Assembly (NCBI GenBank): GCA_020912385.1
Contig: CP087213.1
Location: 1,116,001 to 1,180,000 of the forward strand
DNA length: 64,000 bases
Source: Neofusicoccum parvum
Taxonomy: Eukaryota; Ascomycota; Dothideomycetes; Botryosphaeriales; Botryosphaeriaceae
Reading direction: 5' to 3'
The notes beneath the pieces were generated by a model. That model made no database searches and was not told the origin of the DNA. It worked only from the letters and a program-made list of their open reading frames with translations. How positions within the stretch are numbered: the first letter of the stretch is position 1; the number at the start of each line of letters is the position of its first letter. Positions 47,779-60,032 of this stretch are shown one piece after another. The translations under genes were made by a program, and so were the position numbers.

Positions 47779-49038
47779 GGCGCCACGCTTCACGTTAACG
47801 AGCCGGGTCGCGATGAAACGCGGTTGATTGCGGGGAGATGAAGGCCTCGGGATGCTCCCGGCGGGCGGGCGAGTCTAAGCGTGGCAGCGGGCGAGCATAG
47901 AGCTGGGGAGGCAGGGCTGGGCGGACGGGGCGCGAGAGTTAGCAGTGGGAGGAGCTGGGCGCGCGGGCGGCAGCATGGTGTGGTTTTGCTGTCGCGGGCT
48001 GGAGAAAAGGGGGGTGGGGGGTGGTACTGCAGGCTGGGGAGGTCGTTGGCGGTCGTGTGTCGCGCGGCCAGGGTGATGGCAAATCGGAGATTGGCCTTAG
48101 CTGTTCGCGGAAGCCTCAAAGCCACACTTGGCGCCGCCGTTCCGTCGCGGCGTCGATGCAGCGGGAGCTGGACAGGGAGCAGGACAGCGCACGCGTGCTA
48201 CTCTGCGCGCGCCGGCCGCGCTCTCCAGCGTCGCGCGCTCTCCTGGCGGGCGGCGCCAGCTCACCAGGCGATGGACGCGCCGGGGCCGGCTGTCGTCATG
48301 CGCGAATCATGCAGCGGCGGGCAGGGCAGGCACCGGCACAGGCACAGGCACCGCTGGAGGCTGAGCGGGAAATGGCTGCAGCTGCGCCATCGAGGGTCCT
48401 GCCGCCTGGCGCCGCCGCCGTGTGCGCCATCACTGCGACAGCGTGTCAGATGCCGGTGGTACACACCAGCAGGCGCGCTGCTCCACCACGCGCTGGCCGG
48501 CGCGGAGGCCCAGCCCTACGCAGATGGCCTCAGACCCTGGGCGGCCACAGGGCCACCACAGGGCCACAGGGCCACAGGGCCACAGGGCCACTCGCTTGCG
48601 CGGCCGGCCCATGGCGCAGGCATGAACATCATCTGCGGCGACACGGAGCAGGCGCTCCTCAGTGCTGCGCAGGGTCGAGATGCTTGTTCGCACCGGCGCG
48701 CCGACTATTTTTGCGCCCGCCCTGGCCCCACGCCGCGTGAAACACCCACCGCCCGCCGCCCCGGACTGAAACGGCCGCCGCAGCCTGCGCAGCGACGGCC
48801 AAGGACGACGGCGAGCATCCTCCACCTCCGCGCGCCTGCGGGCTGCGGCTGGCGGAACGCTTCCGCCCACTCTGCGGGCCGAGAGTGGACAGCCGAGCTC
48901 GCGCGCTGCGGAAGCGGAAGCTCTCCAGCGCGTCGCGGGGTCCCCGCGCACCCCACCACGCCTCCAAGATGCAGACAAAACCGCGCTGCGCCCTCGGCAT
49001 CCAGGCAGACCCATCGCTGAAGCCCCCGCCGAACGACA
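47779..49038. other. Divergent promoter region with GC-rich repeats
   Basis: 1.26 kb between the Rab GAP (minus) and the SDR (plus). A 379-codon plus frame covers it, but the composition is Arg/Ala/Pro-biased with no similarity and the region must hold two promoters. It includes the CCACAGGG array at 48545-48590 and a GGCACA repeat near 48326-48350. Confidence 0.45.
48545..48590. repeat. CCACAGGG 8-bp tandem array
   Basis: Five copies of CCACAGGG, the first separated from the rest by a 3-nt CCA insertion. Lies in the divergent promoter region. Confidence 0.85.
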
Positions 49039-50080
49039 ATGGCTGCCCAGAAAGTCGCCCTCATCACCGCCGGCACCGCTGGCCTCGGAGCCCAGATCGC
49101 CCGCGTCTTTGCACCCGACTTCAGGGTCGTGAGTCTCCACTCCGCCGCCGCCGTCGCCGCCCATTGGGCCAGCGCACTCACCGTCAGCCGCAGGTCATCA
49201 ACTACGCCAACAACGCCGACCGCGCACAGGCGCTGCTGCAGGAGCTCCAGAGCATCCCGCTGGCCGCCTCCGTCCCGGCCGCCTCGGCCGGCACCCCGCG
49301 CTTCCATGCCATCCAGGCCGACGCGGGCGACAAGGCGTCGGTGCAGAATCTTGTCGCGGAGACGGTCAAAACCATGGGTCGTCTGGACGTGGTCGTGTCG
49401 AACGTCGGGTGGACTCGTATCACCAACATCCTAAACTTCGACGAGGGCGTGGTCGACGAAGACTGGGACAAGTGCTTCGTCTACAACGTCAAGACCCACA
49501 TGTGGCTGGCGTACGCGGCCAAGCAGCACCTCGACGAGACCGAGGGCGCCTTCATCACCACCGCCTCCGTGGCTGGTGTCAAGCCGAGCGGCAGCTCCCT
49601 GGTGAGTCGATGCCGATGAACACGTTTCAGAGAGGACCCTTGCTTGAATCATGGCGCTGATTCCTGGTGTTGCTGCTCGCCAAAGCCCTACGCCGTCACC
49701 AAGGCGGCACAGATCCACCTGGCGAAGACCCTCGCCGTCATCTGTGCTCCCAAGATCAGGGTGAACTCGGTATCCCCCGGCCTGCTCATGACGGTAAGCT
49801 CCACGCTTAGATCTTCGCTGCCACGTAGCTTTCTCCGTCTAATCACCGCGCGCAGGAATGGGGCCAGAAATTCCCCGAGGCAAAGATCAAGAAATCAATC
49901 GAGAACACGAAGCTGAAGCGTCTGGCCACGGTCGAGGTAGGCATAGGCCTTGCTGCCGGCACCATGGAGATACCAGGCTGACCCTCGGTGCAGGACGTCG
50001 CGAACCAGGTGCGGACGCTCGCCATCAGCCAGTCGCAGACGGGCCAGAACTTTGTCATCGAGAGCGGCATGACGCTTTAG
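49039..50080 (+). CDS. Short-chain dehydrogenase/reductase (SDR)
   Basis: Five exons: 49039-49128, 49194-49601, 49686-49793, 49856-49936, 49994-50080; introns of 65, 84, 62 and 57 nt, every one phase 0. Product 257 aa, the classical SDR length. Cofactor loop TAGTAGLG (residues 10-17) is a variant of TGxxxGxG with Ala at the first Gly. VVVSNVGW replaces the NNAG strand. Ser155, Tyr168 and Lys172 (PYAVTK) form the catalytic triad with normal spacing, and IRVNSVSPGLLMT follows. It should be an NAD(P)-dependent oxidoreductase, cytosolic; substrate unknown. The end (NFVIESGMTL) is like family ends xVDGGxxx with the first Gly replaced by Ser. Confidence 0.93.
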
Positions 50081-53000
50081 AATTGCCATCGCCAGGGCTG
50101 GTGCGGAGTTCAGGTACACGTCGAGCTTCTTTTTTTGTTCTCTTCATCTTCGAAATAGAGATTTGCCGGTCCCTACCACTTAATTTGCTCCGGCCGCTCG
50201 GCTAGGTGACTTTCGCATGCGGACCCTCGTGTTCCGACGTTGATCCTTATTTCCTGATACGGGCGGCAGTTCCCAAAACACTAACCACCTCTTCCCAGTC
50301 TGGCCAACCTTGAAACGGAACACCGAGGGCTATTCGGACGCGGAAACGTTAATGGACGCCAGGATGCACCCCGAACGCCAGCACCGGACACACGACCGGG
50401 ATCTTCCATACCCGGCACCTGCACCACATTCTAGCGAGCCCAGCCTAGCGAGGTCCGAACAGGAAAATCCGAGACTTTATTCGGACTTACGCCGTCTCTT
50501 CAGACCATCGCTGGCGGTCCTGCTTAGCAGCCTCGGACCTGCGCGAGCTCAGCTGAACATGATGCGCCACCAAGTTTTAAACCCTGGAGTTTCCACAACA
50601 CCCGGCGAGGCCGCTTCGGTACCGGACCTGTGGAGCCCTCGGCTTGAATCTCTGACAGGCGTACGTGTAAGTAGTGTTGCAGAATACCCTTAGTTTGTGT
50701 ACTAAAGCTGTCCGGCCGATTGCCTCAACCCCCTACGCATCCATGCTTTCCACAAGCAATCCATGCCCACCGCCAGCTGCAGAACCCCTCTCGCGATGCT
50801 TGTCGTTGGTACCTGCATGCCTCTAGCTTCGTGCAACTGCCCTGTGTTACGCTCCCGGACCCTTTTCCAGAAGGCTGCATGTTTCATTCCTAACCCTTTC
50901 CCTCGGATGTTCACACTGCCACCTGGTAGCACCCCTGGTAGATGCATCTCTAAAAAAAAAAACACCCTCCCTGGAACGGTTCCTGTTACACGCAATGGTC
51001 CCTCTGTCTACGGCCCTCGGGAAACGGTGTGGAATGTCTTACCATGGCGTGTTCGGAGTCGCCGTTGCAACCTCCGCCCCAGCCCATGAAACCGGTGATC
51101 GCCGACTGGATCAGCATGTGAATCAGCCTCGCGGCACTCCCTGTACGGTTGTATTCTGCGGCCAACGGCTCGCACGTGCAGCTCTCGATAAGTTCGATTG
51201 AGGTATGTGTGTGTAGTCGAAGCATTCATTCTTGTGGTTTGGGTGCGTGATCTAAACCACCATCGCGTCCATGGGGAGGCTGCAGCCTCCCGGAGCCGAA
51301 CCCGACTGCGCTGTTCAGGTGCCATGGTTCCGTGCTAACCGTCGGCTGCAGCAACCCTCTGGAATGCGGCGGTGGCGGTGCAGCGCTGCAGTCGACCGCA
51401 GAAACCCGCCGGCAACCGTGTCTGCGTGTGTGACACGAGGTTTTGGAAAATGTGGAACCGGCATACGGGCGGCCCACCACGTGGGCTCCACGAGGATGTT
51501 GACGCGTCAGGAACAACGCAGCATATGCAGGCGGGTGGGTCTGGTTCCTGTCTCAGTTGTGAAACACGATACAAGCACGCTGCCGCTTTGCAGTGCCGAA
51601 CCGATTGTAGTTGATGTTGATTGTGCATATTTGATAGTGCTCAACACCTGCCTGGGAAAGAAGGACGCTAGCCAATGTTCTCTGCCCAGCTCGGTTGGAA
51701 ATACGAAACAAGGCGCAGAAAGAATGGACGTGATCGAGTGGCTGCAATTACTCCAAAGCCGCCTGCTTCGGACAGGACCAGCTTTATTCTGGCAAGCGGA
51801 GGCTCACGCTGATCCGGCCTAGCTGAGGCAGAAATTACTTCATGGGACCTCACAAAAGATGACCTAGCCAAGCCAGACCTTGCTGTAGAGGACCTGGCTA
51901 CGGAGGAACTGGATGAAGCGGACCTGGCGGGAAGAAGCCTTGCTGAAAGGGGCGTGGCTGTAAGTAATATGGCAGGCCAAGGCCTGGTCTAACGAGACCT
52001 TGCTGGAGAGGGTCCTGCTGGAAGGGAAACTCCTGGTGAGGAATTGTCGGGAAGGAGCCTGGCTGATAAGGACTTGGCTGATGGGGACCTGGCTGGAATA
52101 ATCCTTGCCGCTGAAGACTTGACTGGGGGAGGACACTCTGTGAGAATGTTTGCTGAGGAATTCGAGGCGGAGAAAGAATTGCCTGAGGAAACCCTTGCTG
52201 GCAGGAATCTGGCTGAGGAGGCAGGAGTCAATCTGCATGCAGTGCATGTGCGTTCTCCGGGGAAAACATCTTGAACTCTTACGGTGTCAGAGGGATTCAT
52301 GTACCAAAGAACACGCGCCATTTGTGGAACCATTTGCGATGTGGCCCTTCCCCGGCGATAATGCGCTTCCTGCATCACCCTGGTGTCGTGAACGGAACTG
52401 CAATAAGAGACGATCCTGTCAGTTCAAGTCACATTGGTTGGACGCTAGGGGCGAACCGTACTTTCTGATGGCCCAAAGCGCGCTCGTGCACCCCGCATCC
52501 GCCTGTCCCATATATGACTGCATGGTTGCAAACCTTTCCACATCCACCCTCGCTTCTAGTGGATGCGGCTGTCTCCGCAGGCCAGAGCCCACTGTACTTT
52601 TCTTAAGTGTTTTGTAGACAGAATATAGCTTCAGGTTCATCATAACGATGCACGTCCAATCGACCAACGGCTGTGTCTGGTTACTCCTGATGGCTTCATT
52701 CGCATCGATGTGATCGAGGAACCAGCACAACTCAGTCGAGTCGACATTATGCACCGCCAGTCCGGATTGAGAAGTTCCGGCACTCGCCGGTCTGGCAAGC
52801 TCGAATATGCCGAGCAGCCGGAAGCGGTGTTCCGGGAGGCTGCTGGCGCGGAAGGCATTACTTCCAGATGCGGAAGGCACATTAACAACGCCGCATTTCA
52901 GTCATACACCACCAGCCTACAAGGATTTAATTCCCCTACAAAATGTACCAAGATACATGGAAGACGCATTGATCTGGATAGGATGTGCGTGTTCTTACCG

Positions 53001-53130
53001 CGCTTTCCCACCCGGATGAATGCATGCCTTGTCCCGAAGCCTTTCCCAAATAATACAGTTGAGTCAAACATTGCATTTATCCATCTTTCTCTAACAGACG
53101 CTTAAAGGGTATGTAGCTCGTGCGCGGAAA
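50081..53130. other. Intergenic region with pentad repeat array
   Basis: 3 kb between two genes whose 3' ends face each other. Apart from the 15-bp repeat array at 51819-52223 I see an A10 run at about 50952 and overlapping short frames on both strands without similarity. Probably old duplicated or repeat-derived DNA. Confidence 0.4.
51819..52223. repeat. 27-unit 15-bp degenerate tandem array encoding pentapeptide repeats
   Basis: 405 nt, exactly 27 units of 15 bp, degenerate around GACCTGGCTGGAxxx. The plus frame reads pentads such as LAKPD, LAVED, LAGRS, LADKD, LADGD, with one TAA at 51990-51992 and no ATG in frame before it. The minus frame is open across the whole array (ATG at about 52247, stop at 51864) and reads pentads of the type SQVPI, SQVLI, SRQFL, SSKVS. 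I cannot tell which strand, if any, is expressed. No flanking domain, no intron signals. See findings. Confidence 0.8.
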
Positions 53131-56054
53131 TCAAGCATAAATCTCGTTAGGCACGATCTCGCCGACCTCGCCTCCCGACAGACCAGCGTGGCGGTATGTA
53201 CCGGTTTCATTCGTTCCCACTGAAGCGGACAGTCAGTCGAATTGGTACCTTTGCGGGGACCAGGCGCCGGAGAGCGGTTGGACTTACAGTCACCCCAGTG
53301 AATACCCTCCGCTGGGAAGTCATGGAGCTCGCTGGTTGACGCGCACAGCGTGCGGATGGATCCGAACATTTGCGGGATGAAGCCCTCGCGCTTGTATGTG
53401 AAGGCCCACCAACAGCAAGATGTCATGGCAAGCAGGAGCGCACTTGATCCCCAGACGCCATCAGGTACGGTGACGATCTGCGAGAAGGTGATGTCAGCCA
53501 GGACAGGGAAACAGCTGGAGAGAAGGGGGTGCTTACAACGTATTGTGAGTAGATGGTGAAGCCGTCGTCAACGATGTTCTCCTCCGCCAGGATGGCCAGA
53601 CCCAGAAGCCAATGCATGATCACAGAGTACGCCATGATTGGGAACAGGATCTTCTTCGGCAGCTGCAGGAAGTACGACTCGTCGAAGCGCTCGCTCTTCA
53701 CAATGGTACAGCGAAGCCGCTGGCGGCCCTTCTCGAACTTGCCCCACTCGTATTCCATGCTGATAAGTGTGATGTTGTAGATGAGCAGCAGGTACAGGCA
53801 CGAGTAGAGCAGCTGCGCTCCGTTGGAGATGCCGAACGCGGCGATCTCGCCCCACAGGCTATTCACTTCCATCGTAGCCAACTGCTGAGACGAGGCGAAC
53901 TGCTTGCTGTAAGTTGTCCAATTGACACAGACCGCATAAGCGTACTGAGTTGTGTATATGATGGCGATGAAAATGGAAGCACCTATCATGCCCATAGAGC
54001 AGAAGCTAAGCGTCAGCATCTGCGTCAGCGCCGTCTGGCCGAGGTTGGTGATTAGAGACTTTTTGCGTTTTGTTGACAGCGCCGGCCATGGCAGGCCCGG
54101 ACAATTGTTGACTTTGTTGTACTTTTTGCAACTTTGGCAATGCCCAAGTTCCTCGCCAGTGTCGGAAAGCTGCGTGCTTTTGCAGTGCTTGTGACAGGAG
54201 TGTGCGACGGCACGGCGGTGAAAGTCTCCACCATTGACCATTGATTCGTTAGGGATACGCAAATCGGAGTCGAAGTTCGAGGCCACGAGGATATCGCCAA
54301 ATGTCAGGCAGTGGGCTTTGACCTCGTGGCGTCCTTTGATGTTGACACCGACCATGTACGTCGCTTTGATGGTGATGCAAATGGCGAGGATGATCGCGGC
54401 TTGCATGCGCAAGACCAACCAGCTTTGGTGCCTCCCTCCAGTGTCGCTTGAAGCCGAAGTCTCCTTACATGTGAAATAAAGGCCAGAGCAGCCTTCCGCG
54501 AACATGTAGGCCGAATCGCAAGTCGCATTCATTAGCGCTTCGCCACTGAGACCTGTGCAGTTATTCTGGTATTCCATGTTGCTATACTCTTGCCACACGT
54601 CTTGGAACGAGGTTGACTTGTTCATCACACTTTCGCAAGGCGAACCCGGTACGTAGTGGACCTCTATATCGGTAGAGATTTCCTCGTCGGTCGTTACTTC
54701 GTCAAAAGGGTTGGGATCCGGGTCGGAGTGGTTTGCGGGACAAGCGTTGTAGCTGTAAGACGACTTGTAGGATGACGCGGAGGAGGAACCCGGTATGAAC
54801 TCGGACCAATCATGGGGATCGAGCCTGGCTACTCCCATCCTTAAGGCAGAATAACAAGAAAAATCCGGCAGGTAGTCCGAAGCAAGTACGTCCGGAATGT
54901 AGTGCACCTTCATTTTCAGATTATAGTACTCCGTCACACCAATGACTGAGTTGGCCAACAGGTGAACAGGCTTTACTCCGTTAGCATGAATGGACGTAAA
55001 ACACCGGAACCTCTTACCATGGAAGTGCAGATCAGCAGAATCCAGGCGAGCCATGACCGTCGGCGTCCTTTGCGCTTGTGATTGATGGAGAACGGTGAGT
55101 TTGTCCCCACTCTCGAGTCTCCATACTTGTAGAGCACGTGCTTGAGATCGTCTACCTTCAAAGCTGTGAGGAGCTGTTGATAGGTGTTGGACATCCCGAG
55201 GATCATGGTTGCTGCAACGTTGATGAGGAATTTGAATCCCTGCAGAACAATCAGTTCCAAATGCCCCGAAACTACCAGGTACTGCAAGGCAGATCTGCTT
55301 GGATCCAAACCGACGCTGCGGAAGCCGCATTCCTTCACGCCAGCCGCCGGTTGCACAGCCCTCCGCTTCCCAAGCTTTGTGGGGAAATAGCCACGGAGAG
55401 CGGGAATAAGGCATCTAAAAAAAAAAAAGAAAACACTTCGAGACATACGCACCTCTGCCTTGTGATTCATGGCTGACCGTTTACCGGACGAGATGCGCAC
55501 AGACGTAGAATTGGGCATGTGGTCGATGTGATCGTCGAACCGCTTTGCGTAAGCGACGCAAATGACGACCATGATGACGGCAAATAATGTCGTTAGCCCA
55601 GCCATTCCTCGCAGGGTGCGGTCGACCAGCATGAGCTCCGTCCACAGGCCAGAGCCCGGGCGTGTGTTCTCCCGCTCGTCAGGCGAGACATTTCTCGATA
55701 TTCTGAAGGTACTTTTTGCGCGCTCGAAGAATGCTTTGCTTTTGGTCTTGAAGGTCGAATCGCTTGTGGCCGATAATGACGAAATGGAACGCGGCTTGGT
55801 GCTCGACGACGTGCGGCTCGACCCTCGGTAAGGGTCGTAGGAGGTGGTGTTCAGGAGGGCGGTGTTGGAGAGATCTCCAAGCTCCAGCTTGTCGTAGTCC
55901 TCTCGTTGGTCCTCGTTGCTGCGCCGCAGTGTTAGCCTTGCTGTGAAGGATCTGTAATACGAACGCACCTTCTGTACGAGGAAGCACCGGTGCTGTGCCT
56001 CGCGGCCGGGCTTAAGGGAGAATACAACGACTCTCGATATCTCCGATAAGCCAT
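53131..56054 (-). CDS. Multipass fungal membrane protein of unknown function
   Basis: Six exons: 56054-55969, 55918-55453, 55239-55018, 54970-53537, 53477-53288 and 53219-53131; introns of 50, 213, 47, 59 and 68 nt. Product 828 aa. I start at ATG 56054 (MAYRRYRESLYSPLSP), since longer frames begin with TTG. The N terminus is hydrophilic; membrane segments follow at about 140-165 (GMAGLTTLFAVIMVVICVAY), 195-215 (FLINVAATMILGMSNTY), 245-265 (SWLAWILLICTSM plus next exon), 455 (MQAAIILAICITIKATYM), then LSFCSMGMIGASIFIAIIY, LLYSCLYLLLIYNITLISM, PIMAYSVIMHWLLGLAIL and a last one (SSALLLAMTSCCWWAF). Two long loops carry Asn-glycosylation sites and Cys. The motif FGSIRTLCASTSE near the end and GIHWGDLG recur in uncharacterised fungal proteins of this type (I suspect the DUF6536 group but am not sure). 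Confidence 0.85.
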
Positions 56055-57969
56055 GGTGGATTCTGGTCGCGTGCGAGGCCCACACCACGAGACTTAAGGG
56101 AAGCCAGGCCAACACCGAAGCTCTTACGCTGGCGAGAGAGACAAGCAAGTTTTGGGGCTCGAAGGACTCGAGGTGTAAGCGATTAAACTTGCAGCCTGTA
56201 GGATCAACAACCTTCCCGGCCCCCAAAATGCCGAGAAACGATGAGCGGATCGACTGGCGTGCTGTCAGACCTGGTGCGGCGCAAAGGCAATCCCCCCACA
56301 GCCGCCCCTGCGTCCGTCAAGATAAGACCCGGACGATCGAGCCGAGCGGGCGGGAGCAGGTGGTTTTGGGGAGCGTCGAACAGCGCGATCACACGCTTGG
56401 CCGCCGCTGTCGTCCTTCTGCCGTCGCGCACCCATTTCAACTGCGGCGACTCAGGGCACCGGTGCAAGCTCCCGATGCTGTAGTAGTGGGCGTGAGTGAC
56501 GCGATGGCGCGTTCCTGGCGCGTCGGTGAGGAAGTCTTGTTGGTGCCTATTTTTGGCCGCCTGCCGTCGCCCGCTTTCCGCTTAGTGCATCTGGCGTCCC
56601 TTTCGTTTGGAAATTGATCAGCGCGGATGTCGACGAGGCTGAACTGACGGCCTTCCGATTTGCTGCTTGCGCTGATTGCAGACGCAGTAATGCCTCTGCG
56701 CAAGGGGCTGCGGGAGTCGGACATATATTGCTCACACGACACTCCCATCCTCCTCCCGACGGCGGCCAATGGTGCACAAGTGAGCCTGACGTTGAAATGG
56801 GGTACCCGAAGGAAGCCGCCGCGACTTGATCCGGCTCTCAACTCACCCTCATCCTGCATCCTCTGTTGCAAGTGCGTTCCGTGCCTTGCGGTTGGTTCCT
56901 GCCCACCCACGGGCCAATATTCCGGTTCGGCTCCGCTCTCAGTTCGAGGACTACGATTCGCACGTAAGCAGCCAGCGGTTAGCTTACGATGCGGCAAGTC
57001 CACCTCAAACACCACATGCACAGCCCAGCCCAAGGTGACCCGAATGTGCTGGAACAGAAGGAAGGCAATCACGAAAGCACTAAGCAGTCTATGAGCCGAG
57101 CTCCCCCAGAAAAACCAGAAGCTGCGCGCTGTAATGATGTAGACCCTCTTCCCATCTCTCAGTCGCGACCAAAAGCAGTGCGAACTGCCGCACATGGTCC
57201 AACACTGGAGTTTCCCTCTCCTTACCATCGCTGGTGATTCTGCTTACCATCTTTTCTCCCCCTACCAGCCTGGTTAAGCACTGCCGGATGACTAAGTCAA
57301 GGAGAAGACAATAAGGCGCCTCAACAATCCACTCCCCTCACCACGTACCAAAAGAGACATCCTTCTCAACGACAAACGAAGCCGTGAAGAGACTTGAGAT
57401 GCAGAATGAAACCAGAAAGAAAAGAGCAATGCGTATCAAGGAAAAGGAAAGACGCAAGGCTTCTTTGGCCAAGTGTGTTGGTGGGTGAGTGGTTTGACTT
57501 TAATTTCTTTCGCTCTCCTTCTCCCCCGTTCCCTCCCCATTTGCAGCAACTGTTGTATGTGGTATTTACTCCGCCCGCCAATCATCCATCCGTCCATCAC
57601 CCCAACACCGATCACAATCTCTTTGCGTGAACAAAAGAGACCAATTCAGCAGAGTAAGCCCGCCCTTCATCTCGCCATGTCTATCAACACTTTGGTGATT
57701 TGATTGTGCCGCCGTGAATGCAAGCCCCAGCCGTGCGCACTCCAGAACAGAAAAAAGAGAAGAGTCGAAAACCAAAATACACAGGTAAAAGTAATTTGCT
57801 GCCTTAGACAATGATGAGGGCGTATCCTGTTCTCATGAAACGAAAGGTGTAAAAAGGCATCCAAGCAAGTGAAAGAATTCAGCCGTCCGTATCGAATCTT
57901 CCAATAAAAAAACCACATGAGCCGAGTGAGTATCGTATTTTGCGCCAATTCCCCTTGTCTTCGATCTTT
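56055..57969. other. Intergenic region
   Basis: 1.9 kb between the 56054 start and the 57970 stop, both minus strand. It should hold the promoter of the membrane protein and the 3' UTR of the transporter. T-rich and A-rich runs at 57.4-57.6 kb; no gene, tRNA or repeat recognised. Confidence 0.4.
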
Positions 57970-60032
57970 TTAATCCAAGTCTTCCGGTCTCTTGACCGGG
58001 CTCTGCCGTGGCGGGATGTCGTTGACCAGGAGCCGATCCTGGTCCCTGACGGGCTGGATACTCAGACTGTTTCGGATTAGGTTACTGGTGCTGGCCCGTC
58101 CTACCCGCTCATCTTCCGGAGGCTCCGCTGTAAGCACGGGTTGGTAATCCTCCTTCTGCAGGTGCGCCTCCATCCTCGCCTCCTCCCGCATCCTCTTAAA
58201 CTTCATCCAGTTGTATGCGCCGATACTGCCGATCGTGACTATCAAACCGGACAAGTTGATCGTGGTGAGCCTGTCGTCAAAGACGACAGACGCTGCGGTG
58301 ATTGTGACAATTTCCTTGAAAATGCCACACACGCTGAGGGTAACGACGCTGGTGCGCTTCAGCAGAGCGAACTCGGAGGCCGTCATAAGGAAAGCGAGCG
58401 TTCCCGGGAACACTAAAATCAGAATACTGAGAAGTGTACCCTTGACTTCTCGAAGCTTGTTGAACCCGTCATACAGCTCGACGAAGCCCTCGACGGGAAC
58501 GGCGATGACGAGCAAGCTGATGAACATGACGGGAGCCAAAAAGAAAATTGACGAGAAAGGATTGGACGTCGCGGGATTCCGAAGGAGCAGAATCTGAGTC
58601 AGCGACCATCGGAACCCGGACGAAAGGGCGGACGACATGATGAGGATGAAGCCCAGAGCGTTGAACGCCGTCTCGCCGGCCACCATCATGATGACCCCGA
58701 CTGTCATTGTGAGTATGATGGCTCCGAGCTTCCACGACGGCTTCTCCAGCCGGAAAAGGAAAGCAAAAATCAGGACGAATCCGAGCACCGACGACTTGCA
58801 CATTGCTATAATAGGGTCAGCATAAGCTCAAGGTTAAAGTATGGGGCGAGTAAGCTTACTGAAAAATGTAAGGGAGATGAACTTCAAACTCATGTTGCCC
58901 AGGCCGATGTCTAGACCCGTGGCCGCACCGCACGGCCCGATTCTCGTTAAATAGAACATCTTGGTCATAAGCGGCCTGTTCGGGTCCACTGTGTCCTGCC
59001 GTTGCGGCGACGAGCCATCGTGGGCGCTGAGCGAGTCGTGCCGCGGGCGGAACTGCGGGAGGAAGTAGAGGACGGAGGAAGCGAGGGTGAATTGCACGAT
59101 CATGTGCAGACAGGTCGTGAAGAGCGGAAAGGGGAAATTGAGGTTCTGATTTTTGTCATCGCTCTTTGCGAACATCCACTTGTTGTACTGAACACGGTGT
59201 TGTTAGAGCTTGCGGTTTCATGATAAAGCTAGAACCAGGGGGATGGCACTCACGATTGAGATGGATATCGAGAAGAGGTACCTGCACGCGACCAGTCAGT
59301 AACGGACCGCCAGCGGCCGGGGAAGGCAACATACCACAGCCCGATCAGACAGACGTTGATGAGCGAAGATTGTAGTAAAGCTGCCGTCGCGACCTTCTCC
59401 TCCTCCTCGCTGATGGTGACGTCGGCGGCGATGCGCGCATCGAGCTGGGTGTTGCGCCGCCTGTGCTTCCTGCGCTTCCGGCGGTCCTTGCCGGTGAGCG
59501 CAGCCTCCTCGTCGGTGACGTCTTCGTCGTCGGTGTCCTCGTAGCCGGAGGGACTGCTGGAGTCGCGGTCGGGGTCCAACTCGCGCTTGTCCTCGGCCTG
59601 CTCAGGTATGTGCTCGGACACGGCTCGCCGGTGGCCACGCTGCGAGCGCAGCGAGTTGGAGCGGCCGATTCCCAGGCCTTGGGTGCCGATCAGCGACGTG
59701 CTCCGGCGGCGGGAGTGGTTCGTCGACGAACCCTCCATGGTGAAGGCGCCGGAGCGGTGCGGAGAGGGCAGCGGGCGGTCGTGCTGGAAGAGCTGGGGGC
59801 TGTCGGCCAGGGGCCGTGGGTCTGGGGGAGCGGCAGCGAAGGTGGCCAGAGGGATGGCGGTTGCGGTGGCAGAGGGCGGTGGGGAGAGAGAGTTATGGGG
59901 GGTGGGGGAGCCCGCGTGCTTGGAGTTGTGCATGCCGGGCGGCCATGAAGGGACGCTGGAGCTCTCGGGCGGCCGTAATCCAGAGCGCATCTGGGAGACT
60001 ACCCCTGTCGGCCAAGGGTTGGCAGAAGACAT
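57970..60032 (-). CDS. SLC35C2/YMD8-type nucleotide-sugar (triose-phosphate family) transporter
   Basis: Four exons: 60032-59335, 59281-59254, 59187-58860 and 58805-57970; introns 53, 66 and 54 nt. Product 629 aa. Exon 2 is only 28 nt but is required: it supplies YLFSISISI between LINVCLIGLW and YNKWMFAKSDD. A Ser/Pro and acidic N-terminal region (about 200 residues) precedes about ten membrane helices. Family marks: LNFPFPLFTTCLHM, ATGLDIGLGNMSLKFISLTF, TMCKSSVLGFVLIFAFLFRL, GFRWSLTQILL, SVCGIFKEIVTI and GSIGAYNWMKF. Human SLC35C2 is a Golgi/ERGIC protein linked to GDP-fucose traffic, yeast Ymd8 is a putative Golgi transporter; the fungal substrate is unknown. I choose ATG 60032; the frame is open beyond, but its translation is not family-like. 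Confidence 0.9.

Noticed and set aside
47881..49020. 379-codon plus-strand frame
   Set aside because: Biased Arg/Ala/Pro composition, no domain, and it occupies the required divergent promoter region of the Rab GAP and SDR genes.
51819..52223. Plus-strand pentapeptide-repeat protein as a coding gene
   Set aside because: There is an in-frame TAA at 51990-51992, no ATG in frame upstream and the A/L spacing is not the canonical A(D/N)Lxx; reported as a repeat and a finding instead.
51819..52223. CRISPR-like array
   Set aside because: Units are 15 bp, directly contiguous and degenerate, with no spacers; the genome is fungal.
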